A stretch of DNA of 64,000 nt from Sulfitobacter sp. HNIBRBA3233 (GCF_040149665.1 NZ_JBEFLP010000001.1:1736001-1800000), one strand, 5' to 3'; positions 1-9,344 are shown, counted from the stretch's first letter. Numbers and translations are program-made. Notes: a model not told the origin generated them from the sequence alone.

Positions 1-2
1 TG

Positions 3-611
3 ACGGCGGGTCTGCCCACCGTGGCGCTGCGCGTGCCCGCGCAGAAGGATGCGCAGGCGCTTCTGGCGGCGTTCGGCGGGCCGGTGGCCGCGCCGTCGGC
101 GAACCCTTCGGGCCGGATCAGCCCGACCACCGCCGCGCATGTGCTGGCGGGGCTGGACGGGCGGATCGCGGCCGTGCTGGACGCGGGCCCCTGCACGGTC
201 GGCCTTGAAAGCACGATCATCGGTTTCGAGGGCGACCGCGCCATCCTGCTGCGCGCCGGTGGCCTTCCGGTCGAGGCGCTGACCGACGTGCTGGGCCATG
301 TGCCCGCGCCCGCCACCGCCGACACGATCACCGCGCCGGGGCAGCTGGGGTCGCATTACGCTCCGCGCGCGCAGGTGCGGCTGGGCGCGACCGATGCACG
401 CGGCAGTGAGGTTCTGTTGGGCTTCGGTCCGGTGGCGGGCGATCTGTCGCTGTCGCCCTCCGGCGATCTGGTGGAGGCGGCCGCCTGCCTGTTCGAGCGG
501 CTCCACGAACTTGATGCGCTGGGGCGTCCCATCGCCGTCGCAGCGGTGCCTGAAACCGGTCTGGGCGTGGCGATCAATGACCGGCTGCGCCGCGCCGCGG
601 CGCCGCGCTAG
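3..611 (+). CDS. sua5: Threonylcarbamoyl-AMP synthase (Sua5/YciO/YrdC), C-terminal part
   Basis: Sua5 proteins make threonylcarbamoyl-AMP from threonine, bicarbonate and ATP, the first step of t6A37 modification of tRNAs. The frame is open to the left window edge (TAGLPTVALRVP precedes the GTG at 21), so the real start is outside and only about 200 residues are visible. They include the end of the YrdC fold (APSANPSGRISPT and GLESTIIGF) and then GSHYAP, the linker that opens the Sua5-type C-terminal domain, which separates it from the shorter TsaC/YrdC proteins. Its TAG stop shares the tetranucleotide CTAG with the stop of the convergent YqgE gene. Confidence 0.9.
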   Translation, partial: TAGLPTVALRVPAQKDAQALLAAFGGPVAAPSANPSGRISPTTAAHVLAGLDGRIAAVLDAGPCTVGLESTIIGFEGDRAILLRAGGLPVEALTDVLGHVPAPATADTITAPGQLGSHYAPRAQVRLGATDARGSEVLLGFGPVAGDLSLSPSGDLVEAAACLFERLHELDALGRPIAVAAVPETGLGVAINDRLRRAAAPR

Positions 612-1162
612 GCCCGCCCGGCAGCGCCAGACAGGCTGACCGGATCAATCCCGATGCTGGCCAGCGCCGCATCCCATTTCCGGTCGTTCGACGTGGCAAA
701 GACCAGATCCTGCGTTGGCGTCGCGGTCAGCCAGCCGTTTTCGGCGATCTCGCCCTCAAGCTGCCCCGCACCCCAACCGGCATAGCCCAGCGCAAAGAGA
801 TAGCGGTCGGGGCCCTTCCCCTGCGCGATCCGTTCAAGGATATCCTGCGTCGCGGTCAGCGCGAAACCACCGGGAATCACCAGCGGCTCGATCACGTCGG
901 GAAAGTCGCTGTCGTGCAGGAAAAAACCGCGCTCGGTCTCCACGGGGCCGCCGATGTGGATCGTCCCGCCGGTGTGTTCCTTGCGGCCCGCGATATCGAG
1001 CCGGTCGAGCACCTCGGAAAAGCGCATCCCGGTCACCGGCTTGTTCAGGGTCAGCCCCATGGCCCCGTCGCTGTCGTGGCTGCACACCAGCACGACCGAC
1101 CGCATGAAGCGCGGGTCAGTCATGCCGGGCATCGCAATCAGAAGCTGTCCTGTCAGATCCAT
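608..1162 (-). CDS. YqgE/AlgH family protein (UPF0301)
   Basis: A 184-residue cytoplasmic protein of the YqgE/AlgH (DUF179) family, whose biochemical function is not settled. The family pattern is clear: MDLTGQLLIAMPGM at the start, then DPRFMRSVVLVCSHD, GAMGLTLNKP, and the GGPVETERGFFLH block near residue 75. The frame runs open for 24 codons upstream, but homologues begin at the MDLTGQ methionine, so the start is put at 1162. It is convergent with the Sua5 gene and overlaps it by 4 bases. Confidence 0.88.
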   Translation of the reverse strand: MDLTGQLLIAMPGMTDPRFMRSVVLVCSHDSDGAMGLTLNKPVTGMRFSEVLDRLDIAGRKEHTGGTIHIGGPVETERGFFLHDSDFPDVIEPLVIPGGFALTATQDILERIAQGKGPDRYLFALGYAGWGAGQLEGEIAENGWLTATPTQDLVFATSNDRKWDAALASIGIDPVSLSGAAGRA

Positions 1163-1288
1163 ATCGTCCCCGCGTCGGTCAGACCCGTACCCTGCCCGTC
1201 CGCTGAACAAGGCGCAAGGCGCATGCGGTAACACGGGTTGACCTAAGTGTGACTTGGCAACCGCCGCGCAAACTCGCAGAAAGGGCGC

Positions 1289-2113
1289 ATGATGTACCCT
1301 ACCCTACGCCTTCTCCCTGCCGCACTGGCCCTCGGCCTGTCCGCTCTTTTTACACCGGCGACCGCGCAGGACGCCTCCGGCGGACCCGTGACCGCAGACC
1401 TGATCGAAGGATGGCAGATGCCCGACGGCAGCCGCATTGACGCGCTGCGCCTGCAACTGGCACCGGGGTGGAAGACCTACTGGCGCGCGCCCGGCGATGC
1501 GGGCATTCCACCCAGTTTCGACTGGAGCGGGTCGCGCAACCTCAAAGCGGTCAGCGTGCTGTGGCCGACACCGAAAGTCTTCGACCAGAACGGCATGACC
1601 TCGATCGGCTATACCGGTCAGGTGATCCTGCCCCTTGCGGTCGTGACCCGTGGCAAGGGACCTGCGGTCGACGTGAACCTGACGCTCGATATCGGAGTGT
1701 GCAGCGACATCTGCGTGCCCGAACGGCTGGAACTCTCGGGCACGCTGGACAGCACGGGCAGCAAACCCGTCCCCGCCATCGCAGCGGCACTGGCCGAGCG
1801 CCCCTTCACCGCCCGCGAGGCAGGCGCGCGGGGCGTCACCTGCACGCTGGAACCCACCGACCGCGGATTGAAGATCACCGCGACGCTGTCCCTGCCCCAC
1901 AGTGGCGGCACCGAACATGTGGTGATCGAAGCCGGTCGCCCCGATGTCTGGGTGTCCGAAGCCGAAAGCAGCCGCAGCGGGAACACGCTGACGGCCACGG
2001 CAGAGATGATCGCCAACGGTGGCGGTCTCTTGTCGCTCGACCGCTCCGCGATCCGGTTCACGGTGCTCGGCAAGTCCCACGCTGTCGATCTGCACGGATG
2101 TACCGCAGGATAA
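1289..2113 (+). CDS. Periplasmic DsbD N-terminal-domain-like protein
   Basis: A 274-residue predicted periplasmic protein. A signal peptide is visible (MMYPTLRLLPAALALGLSAL, likely cut after ATAQ near residue 26). The rest resembles the N-terminal thiol-exchange domain of DsbD (the DsbC/DsbD-N family), with WKTYWRAPGDAGIPP near residue 60 and a pair of cysteines, C138 and C142, in GVCSDICVP. No transmembrane DsbD domain or thioredoxin domain follows, so it is a stand-alone module; a role in carrying electrons to a periplasmic thiol partner is inference. A purine-rich AAAGGG lies just upstream of the ATGATG start. Confidence 0.8.
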   Translation: MMYPTLRLLPAALALGLSALFTPATAQDASGGPVTADLIEGWQMPDGSRIDALRLQLAPGWKTYWRAPGDAGIPPSFDWSGSRNLKAVSVLWPTPKVFDQNGMTSIGYTGQVILPLAVVTRGKGPAVDVNLTLDIGVCSDICVPERLELSGTLDSTGSKPVPAIAAALAERPFTAREAGARGVTCTLEPTDRGLKITATLSLPHSGGTEHVVIEAGRPDVWVSEAESSRSGNTLTATAEMIANGGGLLSLDRSAIRFTVLGKSHAVDLHGCTAG

Positions 2114-2117
2114 CGGA

Positions 2118-5100
2118 TCAGGTCGCGCGCCGGCGCAGCAGCATCGCCAGCGCGCCCACGATATATCCCGCAATCGCCATGACCGCGACACCACCCACGA
2201 ACAGCGCGAGCGCTGCGGCCATCGGGGACAAGCCGCCGAGCATCGGCAAGGCCCTCGCCAGCGCGGGGTAAAGTGTTCCCTGCCACATCACGTGGCCCAG
2301 CGTCAGCGCCGCCCAGACCAGCGTCACGCTCCACAAGAACACCAGCCCCATGCGCAGCGCCGTCACCCGCGTCCGCAGGCCGCGCCGCATGGCCACGATC
2401 TGGCGGGCGACATCGTGCTGAACCGCGACCAGCGCGGGCACAACCAGCAAAACCAGCAACATCCCGAAGCCGAGGCCATAGACCAGCGTGATGATCGTGG
2501 GTTTGAGAAATTGCGCCTGCTGGCTGCGCTCGAACAAAAGCGGCGCCATGCCCAGAACTGTCGTCAGCGTCGTCAGCATCACCGGCCGCAGGCGATCAGC
2601 TGCGCCGTCGATGATCGACGGGATCAACCCGCGCTCGGCTGCATATTCGTCGATCGTCGTCACCAGAACGATGCTGTCGTTGATGATGATACCGGTCATC
2701 CCCAGAAGGCCCACAACCGTGAACATGCTGAGCGGCACATCCCAGACGTAATGGCCGTAAATCGTGCCCACCAGACCGAAGGGAATGATCGCCATGACAA
2801 CCAAAGGGCGTGTCCAGCTGCCAAAGACCCAGGCCAGCACGAGGAAAATCCCGGTGAGACACAGGATCAGCCCGGTCAACGCATCGGTCAGGAACTGGTC
2901 TTCCTGCTCGCTCAGGCCCGCAAGGCGGAATTCGACCTGCTGTTCGGACGCGATGCGCGGCAGGATGTCTTCGGCCAGCGCTGTGTTGATCTCGCTCGCC
3001 CGTGCGGCGTCGTCTTCGGAAATATCGCCCGTGACCGAAATCAACCGGATCCCGTTCTCGCGCCGCACGGTGTTGAAGCCGGTGCGCTGCTCGACGCTCA
3101 CAATATCGCCCAGCGCGACATATTCGCCTGCGGGCGTGCGCATCTGCGTCCGGTCGAGGAAATCCGCCGTCAGCTCGCCCTCGGGTAGTTCGACGCGGAT
3201 CGCGGCAGAGCGTGGCCCCTCGGGATAGGTCGCCGCCTCGATCCCGCCCAGACGGTTGCGCAGAACCCGCCCCAGCGCGTCGATGGTAAAGCCCAGCGCC
3301 AGCCCCTGCGGCGTCAGGTCGAGGATCAGCTCTTCCTTGTCATAGGCGAGGTTGTCCTGAACCGCGCTGACCTCGGGGTATTGCAGCAGCGCGGTCTGCA
3401 ACGCTTCGGAGGCGGATTTCAGGGTCTGCGTATTGGCGCCGTAGAACTGGACATCCAGCGCATCGCCCCCCGGCCCCGACCGCCAGCCCCTGAAGCTGAC
3501 CTGCTCGGCCAGCGGATGCTGCACGACCTCTTCCTGCAAATCCGCGACGAAGGCAAAGCTTGAATAGGGGCGCAGATCGGCATCGATAAGCTCGATCGAG
3601 ATACCGCCGAGCAGGTCGGGGTCCTTGCCGTCCGCCGCGTCCAGACCGCGCCCGGAATTACCGCCGATCTGCGCGATGACGTAATCAAGCGGGTTCGCGC
3701 CATGTTCGGCTTCGAGCCGCGCGGCGACGGCTTCGGTCGCGCGCTGCATCTCGCGCATCATGGCAAGGGTATCGGCGCGGGTCGCACCTTCGGCCATGAT
3801 GAAGTTGCCGGTGACCGATCCGCGTTCGGGCGCGTTGAAGAAACGCCATTGCACGTCGCCACGGATGAACAGCGCCGCCTGCGAGGCCAGCACAACCAGC
3901 ACACCGGCCAGCACCACGTAGCGCGCGGCAATCACGCCGGCCATGAAGGGCCGGAAGACTCGTTCGCGCATGGCAACGAAGCCGCGGTTGATCACGTAGG
4001 ACGGTGTATCGATCCCGTGGGTGCCGACAGACCGGACCAGCCGGTCGAGCCTGCCCGCGTTCAGCGCGATCACGGCAGCGATCACCGCGACAGGCACCAG
4101 CGCCAGCAGATGCCACCGCCCCTGCGCCATCGGCATGATCGTGGTCACATCGCCGCCGGTGATGCTGAAATAGGCGTAGAGTGCGGCAAACAGGGCCGCG
4201 AGGCTCAGCACCGTTGCGACGGCGGCGGCGGCCAGCAGGCCGACGACCAGCTTGACGCCCGAGTACCGGTCCTTTTCCGCGCCCCGCGCGAGGGCGTGGT
4301 TCATGTGGTGCGGCAGGATCAGGAAACATTCGATCAGCGAGGCGATGAGCACCGCGATCACGGTGAACGGAATGTCGCGGATCAGATCGCCGAAACGGCC
4401 CCCCACCGCCACCAGCCCGAAGAACGCGATGACCGTGGTCAGCGTTGCCGCGAAAACCGGCATCGCCATGCGCTGCGCCGCCCCCTCGGCGGCCTCCGCC
4501 GGCGTCAGCCCACCGGACCGGTAGAGGTGGTCGGCGTGTTCGCCCACCACGATGGCATCATCCACCACGATCCCCAGCGTGATGATGAGACCGAAGAGCG
4601 AGATCATGTTGATCGTCAGGCCGCCCAGATACATGAACGCGATGGCCGCGCCCATCGCGACCGGGATGCCCGCCGCCACCCAGAAGGCCGTGCGCGCGTT
4701 CAGGAACAGAAACAACAGGCCGACCACCAGCCCCAGGCCCATTAGGCCGTTGTCGATCAGCAGATCGAGACGCCCGGTGATGGCTTCGGCGCGGGTTCGG
4801 ATTAACTCGGCCGTCACGGTAGACGGCAAGGTCGCGGCCAGTTCCGCCGCAACCCGTTCGACGCTTTTCTGGATGCCGATGGCATCGCCCCTGTCCGACC
4901 GGTCGACACGCACCGACATGGCCGGATCGTCGCCGACAAAGAACTGCTGCTCGCGGTCGACGCCTTCGCTGCGCACAGTGGCCACATCGCCGATCCTGAG
5001 CTTCGAGCCGTCAGGATTGGACCGCAGGGCGATATCCGCGATCTGCTGCGCGCTCCGCTTCGCGGTGCCGGTCCGCACACGGGTGTTGGCGCCCGCCACG

Positions 5101-5765
5101 TCCCCCGCGGGGTCCGCATCGACCTCCGACGCGATCGCCTGCGCGATTTCGGCCATCGTGATGTCATTGGCGATCAGTTTGGCCGACGGCACCTCGACCA
5201 GTGTCTGCGGGGCCGCGACACCCTGGATCGTGGTCCGCGTCACCCCCGCCGCAAACAGGCGGGTCACGAATTCATCGGCAAACCGGCCCAGCTGCTCGGG
5301 GGCGACCGGCCCCGTGATGACCACATCGGTCACGCGGTCCCGCCACGCACCGCGCCGCACGACCGGGTCTTCGGCCTCTTCCGGCAGGGTAGAGATCGCA
5401 TCGACCGCGCCCTGCACATCGTTGGCCGCGCGCGCCATGTCCCAGCCCGGCTCGAACTCCAGCGTGATCAGCGACCGCCCCTCCCGCGAGGTGCTGGAAG
5501 AGCTTTCGACCCCCTCAAGGCCCAGAAGCGCGGTTTCGAGCACTTGGCTGATGGCCTCGTCCACATCCTCGGCGCCGGCACCGTCCCAGACGGTGGTGAC
5601 GGCCACATTATCGAGGATCACATCAGGGAAAAACTGCGCCCGCATGTTCGGCGCTGCCGCGATACCGGCGACCAGCATCAGAACCAAAAGCAGGTTCGCA
5701 ATCGTTCGGTGGCGGGTAAAGTAGGACAGGATGCCCTTTGCTCCCTGCGGGATTGCGCGGGCCAT
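2118..5765 (-). CDS. RND efflux transporter permease (AcrB/MexB-like), with extra membrane helices
   Basis: The inner-membrane pump of a tripartite efflux system, driven by the proton gradient. It has 1215 residues, against about 1050 for AcrB. TM1 is near residues 20-37, two large periplasmic domains follow, and the paired aspartates of the TM4 proton relay are seen in VVDDAIVVGEHA near residue 400. Two extra hydrophobic stretches (about 507-535 and 550-570) lie between the first transmembrane bundle and the second half, and about 75 further hydrophobic residues extend the C terminus past position 1140. The adaptor gene lies 3 bases upstream, so they form an operon. No TolC-type gene is in the window. 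The substrate is unknown. Confidence 0.93.
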   Translation of the reverse strand: MARAIPQGAKGILSYFTRHRTIANLLLVLMLVAGIAAAPNMRAQFFPDVILDNVAVTTVWDGAGAEDVDEAISQVLETALLGLEGVESSSSTSREGRSLITLEFEPGWDMARAANDVQGAVDAISTLPEEAEDPVVRRGAWRDRVTDVVITGPVAPEQLGRFADEFVTRLFAAGVTRTTIQGVAAPQTLVEVPSAKLIANDITMAEIAQAIASEVDADPAGDVAGANTRVRTGTAKRSAQQIADIALRSNPDGSKLRIGDVATVRSEGVDREQQFFVGDDPAMSVRVDRSDRGDAIGIQKSVERVAAELAATLPSTVTAELIRTRAEAITGRLDLLIDNGLMGLGLVVGLLFLFLNARTAFWVAAGIPVAMGAAIAFMYLGGLTINMISLFGLIITLGIVVDDAIVVGEHADHLYRSGGLTPAEAAEGAAQRMAMPVFAATLTTVIAFFGLVAVGGRFGDLIRDIPFTVIAVLIASLIECFLILPHHMNHALARGAEKDRYSGVKLVVGLLAAAAVATVLSLAALFAALYAYFSITGGDVTTIMPMAQGRWHLLALVPVAVIAAVIALNAGRLDRLVRSVGTHGIDTPSYVINRGFVAMRERVFRPFMAGVIAARYVVLAGVLVVLASQAALFIRGDVQWRFFNAPERGSVTGNFIMAEGATRADTLAMMREMQRATEAVAARLEAEHGANPLDYVIAQIGGNSGRGLDAADGKDPDLLGGISIELIDADLRPYSSFAFVADLQEEVVQHPLAEQVSFRGWRSGPGGDALDVQFYGANTQTLKSASEALQTALLQYPEVSAVQDNLAYDKEELILDLTPQGLALGFTIDALGRVLRNRLGGIEAATYPEGPRSAAIRVELPEGELTADFLDRTQMRTPAGEYVALGDIVSVEQRTGFNTVRRENGIRLISVTGDISEDDAARASEINTALAEDILPRIASEQQVEFRLAGLSEQEDQFLTDALTGLILCLTGIFLVLAWVFGSWTRPLVVMAIIPFGLVGTIYGHYVWDVPLSMFTVVGLLGMTGIIINDSIVLVTTIDEYAAERGLIPSIIDGAADRLRPVMLTTLTTVLGMAPLLFERSQQAQFLKPTIITLVYGLGFGMLLVLLVVPALVAVQHDVARQIVAMRRGLRTRVTALRMGLVFLWSVTLVWAALTLGHVMWQGTLYPALARALPMLGGLSPMAAALALFVGGVAVMAIAGYIVGALAMLLRRRAT

Positions 5766-5768
5766 CCC

Positions 5769-7223
5769 CTAGCCTCCCATCCGGCTTTCGATGCGCGCGA
5801 CCATCTGCGCGGGCACCTGCGGTTCGGCCAGACGGGCCAGCACCCGCGCCTTTGCCTCTTGCGGCATCCGGTCATTCGCCTCGACAAAAGCCACGAGCCG
5901 TGCGCGGCGTTCCTCCGTCAGTTCCAGCATTTCGGGGCCGGTGGCAGGATCGGGATCCGTCCCGCGCAGGGGGCGCACCGCGATGCCCGCCCCCAGAAGT
6001 GGCGAGCGCGCCTCGACCACCTCGCGCCCGTCGATCGGGCCGCGCACCAGCACGTCATCGCCCTGCCGGCGCAGAACCTCGACCCGCGCTTCTTCCAGCC
6101 GGTCGTCGGCGCCGAGGACAAGAAGCAACCCTTCGGCATCCACCGCCGAGGCCGGCAGCCGGATCACATCGTCCAGCGTGGGTTCGCGCACGCGCACGGT
6201 GACGAAATCACCGGGACGGAATCCGGGTGCAGTCTCCAAAGCGGCGAATACCAGACGGCCGGTCTGGCCCGCGCCGGTTGCCGCCGAGGTCCGGGTGATG
6301 CGCCCAGTGGCCGCCAGATCGACGCCCGCCACATCCAGCGTGACCGAGACCGGGGCGGCGATGATCGCGCCTTGGGCATCCAGTAGCCGCGCGTATTGCG
6401 CGGTCGACAACCGGAACGACACCTCCAGATCGGTGGGGTCGATCAGATCGGCAAGCCTTTCGTTCGGGCTGACCAGACGCCCCTCGATCACCGTGGGATC
6501 ACTGATGGTGCCGTCGAAAGGGGCCGCGATGACCAGATCATCAAGGCTACGCTGCGCCTCGGCAAGGGCGATTTCGGCGCGGGCCTGACGGGTTGCCGCC
6601 TGATCGATCCGCGCTTCGGCCTGCGTCAGCGCCTGACGGCGCGCCAGAACCGCCTGACGCGCCGCAGCGACGGCAAGTTCGGCGGTTTCGGTCGCGGCCG
6701 TGGTGCCCACGCCGCGCTCTGCCAGATCGCGCTGGCGCTCCAGCGCACGCTCGCGCAGGTCCGCCTGATCCTCGCCCGCGCGCAACTCGTCTTGCGCCAG
6801 ATCCAGTGCGCGGGCCGCATCACGCACTTCTGCCTCTGCATCCGCCAGATCGTTTTCGGCACGCGAAACGGCGGCCTGCGCATCCGCCGGATCGATCCGC
6901 ACCAGAACCTCGCCCCTTGCCACTTCACCGCCGTCCTCGAAGCCATCTGCAAGGGCAATCACACGTCCCGCACCGGCGGCGCGCAGCTCAAGCGTCCGGC
7001 GGCTGGCGATTTCACCGAAGCTTTCTAGGATGGGCGTTTCGGCAGCGGGCGTGGCGGTGACCACGTTTACCGCGAACACACGTTCGCGCGCCGGCGGCGC
7101 ATCGGGTTCGTCCGCCATGCGGGTCTGTACCGCGCCACCGACAAGCTGAACCGCCCAGAGCAACAGCCCCAGCGAAACCGCCGCCAGAAAAAAGCCGATG
7201 ATGGTCTGCCTCAGAAAGCGCAT
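5769..7223 (-). CDS. RND efflux periplasmic adaptor subunit (HlyD/MFP family)
   Basis: The membrane fusion protein that joins the RND pump to an outer-membrane channel. From the ATG at 7223 it has 484 residues; a TTG at 7274 would add 17 unlikely ones. A single membrane anchor is at residues 8-27 (TIIGFFLAAVSLGLLLWAV). It is followed by a lipoyl-like half, a long Ala/Arg/Glu-rich coiled-coil hairpin of about 110 residues, the second lipoyl half (IAAPFDGTISDPTVIEGRLV) and beta-barrel domains. It is followed 3 bases later by the pump gene. The roughly 120-base gap after moaB leaves room for its own promoter. Confidence 0.92.
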   Translation of the reverse strand: MRFLRQTIIGFFLAAVSLGLLLWAVQLVGGAVQTRMADEPDAPPARERVFAVNVVTATPAAETPILESFGEIASRRTLELRAAGAGRVIALADGFEDGGEVARGEVLVRIDPADAQAAVSRAENDLADAEAEVRDAARALDLAQDELRAGEDQADLRERALERQRDLAERGVGTTAATETAELAVAAARQAVLARRQALTQAEARIDQAATRQARAEIALAEAQRSLDDLVIAAPFDGTISDPTVIEGRLVSPNERLADLIDPTDLEVSFRLSTAQYARLLDAQGAIIAAPVSVTLDVAGVDLAATGRITRTSAATGAGQTGRLVFAALETAPGFRPGDFVTVRVREPTLDDVIRLPASAVDAEGLLLVLGADDRLEEARVEVLRRQGDDVLVRGPIDGREVVEARSPLLGAGIAVRPLRGTDPDPATGPEMLELTEERRARLVAFVEANDRMPQEAKARVLARLAEPQVPAQMVARIESRMGG

Positions 7224-7345
7224 TCGACTACCAATTTCACTGTCCTCTTCGGGAGATAGCTCGGGCCGGGGCAAGGCCCACGCAAGTATATACGAAAGCT
7301 GTGCGCGATTCCGTCACTCTTGCGTGAGAAAAATGCGTCCCTGCG

Positions 7346-7888
7346 TCATTTTCTGCGGTGATGTTCGTCCAGACGGGGCAAAATCTCAACGAAATTGCAG
7401 GGGCGGTGACGGTAATCGAGCTGCTTTTCCAGAATTTCGTCCCACGCGTCCTTGCAGGCGCCGGGGCTGCCGGGGAGTGCGAACATATAGGTGCCATTGG
7501 CAACGCCGCCCGTGGCGCGCGACTGCACCGCAGAGGTTCCGATCTTGCCCATGGAAACGATGGTGAACACCGTGCCGAAGGCATCGATTTCCTTCTCGTA
7601 GACGTCGCGGTGCGCCTCGACCGTGACATCGCGGCCGGTCAGGCCGGTGCCGCCGGTCGAGATCACCACATCCACGCTGTCGTCCGCGCACCACGCGCGC
7701 AACTGCGCCGCGATCTCGCTGCGTTCGTCACGCAGGATCTTGCGGTCTGCCAGCTGGTGTCCGGCCCCTTCGAGGCGCGCAACCAAAGTGTCGCCCGACC
7801 GGTCCTGCGACAGATCGCGGCTGTCCGAGACTGTCAGAACGGCAATCCGGACCGGAATGAATGGCTTGTCTTCGTCGATCGTGCTCAT
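7346..7888 (-). CDS. moaB: Molybdenum cofactor biosynthesis protein MoaB/Mog family
   Basis: A 180-residue cytoplasmic protein of the MoaB/MogA fold, which adenylates molybdopterin before metal insertion. The molybdopterin-binding motif is intact (VVISTGGTGLTGRDVT near residue 75), as is the later GSPGACKDAWDEIL. The length fits MoaB rather than the larger MoeA. The start is only 3 bases after the LysE-family gene, so it is probably read from the same message. moaD and moaE, from the same pathway, lie about 14 kb away in this window. Confidence 0.9.
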   Translation of the reverse strand: MSTIDEDKPFIPVRIAVLTVSDSRDLSQDRSGDTLVARLEGAGHQLADRKILRDERSEIAAQLRAWCADDSVDVVISTGGTGLTGRDVTVEAHRDVYEKEIDAFGTVFTIVSMGKIGTSAVQSRATGGVANGTYMFALPGSPGACKDAWDEILEKQLDYRHRPCNFVEILPRLDEHHRRK

Positions 7889-7891
7889 CGC

Positions 7892-8497
7892 TTACTCCAT
7901 TACCGCAAGGCGCAGCGCCAGTGCTGCATAGATCGTCCCCGTGACATAGCCCAACACATCGCTTTGGCGCACCAGCGTGCGGCCCAGCGTTCCGGCGTAG
8001 GATCCCACAAGGCCGTTCACGACCAGCCCGCCCAGCGCGATCATGATGCCGTAGGTCAGAAACTGGAGGAACACCGGGCCCGCATCGGGGCTGACAAATT
8101 GAGGTATGAATGCAAGAACGAACCAGATCACCTTGAAATTACTCAGATTAGTGAAGAGGCCCGTCCAGAAGGCACGCTGCGCGCTCATGCCCGGCGCACT
8201 GGCCTTGAGCCGTCCGCCCTGAAAGGCCCGCACCGCGAGATAGAGCAGATAGGCCACGCCGATCCACCGGATGATATCGAAAGCCTGCGGTATCGCGGCG
8301 ATCACGGCGCCCAGCCCCAGACCTGCAATCGTGACGTGGATCAGCCCCCCTGTGCTGACACCCGCACTGGCCGCCCAGGCCGCGCGCGGGCCGCTGCGCA
8401 GCCCCTGCGCGAGGCAGAGCATCATGTCCGGTCCGGGCGTGACGTTGAGGGCAAGGGCGGCAGGCACGAAGGCCAGCAGCAAGGTCGGGTCGATCAC
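7892..8497 (-). CDS. LysE/RhtB family amino-acid exporter
   Basis: A 201-residue inner-membrane exporter with about six hydrophobic helices. The family signature is near the N terminus (LNVTPGPDMMLCLAQGLRSG), and FTNLSNFKVIWFVLAFIPQF is the second conserved block. The likely start is the GTG at 8497, giving VIDPTLLLAF. Its first base overlaps the TGA of the upstream glycosylase gene in a GTGA arrangement, which suggests translational coupling. An upstream in-frame start at 8536 would add 13 residues unlike the family. The substrate is unknown. Confidence 0.87.
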   Translation of the reverse strand: MIDPTLLLAFVPAALALNVTPGPDMMLCLAQGLRSGPRAAWAASAGVSTGGLIHVTIAGLGLGAVIAAIPQAFDIIRWIGVAYLLYLAVRAFQGGRLKASAPGMSAQRAFWTGLFTNLSNFKVIWFVLAFIPQFVSPDAGPVFLQFLTYGIMIALGGLVVNGLVGSYAGTLGRTLVRQSDVLGYVTGTIYAALALRLAVME

Positions 8498-9270
8498 TTG
8501 TCCACAGCCTCTCTGAGGGTGAGAAGATCGGCCCAAGCCTCTCTTTTCGCGGCAGGATTGCGCAGCAGGTAAGCGGGGTGGAACATCGGCAGCGCAGGTT
8601 TATCCACAACCTTTTCCCAGCCCCCGCGCAGCCGCGTGATGCCGCGTTTGCCCAGAAGCGCCTGACAGGCCCAATTTCCCATCATCACCAGAACCTTGGG
8701 ATCCGCCAGTTCGATATGGCGCAGCAGAAACGGTTTGAGCATCGCGATTTCCTCGGGTTTGGGATCGCGGTTCTGCGGGGGGCGCCACGGCAGCGTGTTG
8801 GTAATGTAGATCGGCGCGTCTTCGCGGGTCCGGCCCATGTCGAGCGCCGCGAACATCCGGTCCAGCAACTGGCCCGCAGTGCCGACAAACGGCTTGCCCT
8901 GACGGTCTTCCTCACGGCCCGGTGCCTCGCCCACGATCATCACGGGGGCCCCTGCGATACCGTCGCTGAACACCAGATTGCGCGCGCCGCGCTTGAGATC
9001 GCAATGTTCGAACCCCTCGATCGCGGCCCGCAGGTCATCCAGCGTGCGCGCAGCCGACGCCGCCGCCTGCGCCTCGGCCACCGGGTCGGCTTCGGCGCGC
9101 AGCGCAGGCGCGGCAGGCCCCCGGGCCGGGGCGGAGGCCGCCTCGGGCTTGGCGATCTTTTCCGGCAAATCGTAGCGATTAACGGGCAGATCGACGATAC
9201 ATTCGTCCGCGCCCAGCTCTATCTGCCATTCCAGCATGGCCCGCGCCGTGTGATGATCGAGTGATTCCAT
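8494..9270 (-). CDS. Uracil-DNA glycosylase, family 4-like
   Basis: A 258-residue DNA repair enzyme expected to remove uracil from DNA. The first 90 residues are an Ala/Pro-rich extension typical of alphaproteobacterial members. The catalytic domain shows GEAPGREEDRQGKPFVG (water-activating loop), YITNTLPWRPPQNRDP and the MFHPAYLLRNP loop. Family 4 enzymes carry four cysteines for a [4Fe-4S] cluster. Here only EHC near residue 92 lies at such a site; the positions expected in the CxxC partner and in the NxxxCRPP region are Leu/Lys and Trp. It heads the minus-strand run that continues with the LysE exporter and moaB, and is divergent from pyrB. Confidence 0.88.
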   Translation of the reverse strand: MESLDHHTARAMLEWQIELGADECIVDLPVNRYDLPEKIAKPEAASAPARGPAAPALRAEADPVAEAQAAASAARTLDDLRAAIEGFEHCDLKRGARNLVFSDGIAGAPVMIVGEAPGREEDRQGKPFVGTAGQLLDRMFAALDMGRTREDAPIYITNTLPWRPPQNRDPKPEEIAMLKPFLLRHIELADPKVLVMMGNWACQALLGKRGITRLRGGWEKVVDKPALPMFHPAYLLRNPAAKREAWADLLTLREAVDK

Positions 9271-9315
9271 GACCGGACCTTACGCCGCTTGACCTGCAAC
9301 CGGAATGGCCTGCGC

Positions 9316-9344
9316 TTGCCCGCCTTCCATTGCGCGCCTATAAC
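9316..9344 (+). promoter_or_regulatory. Predicted sigma-70 promoter of the pyrB operon
   Basis: TTGCCC (9316-9321) and TATAAC (9339-9344) are separated by exactly 17 bases and end 23 bases before the pyrB ATG. The -10 box matches five of six consensus bases and the -35 four of six. This is a prediction from sequence only. Confidence 0.5.

Noticed and set aside
2019-5724. Long plus-strand open frames (up to 390 codons) opposite the RND pump gene
   Set aside because: They are rich in Arg, His, Gln and Pro with no fold pattern, and arise from third-position GC bias opposite a clear RND gene.
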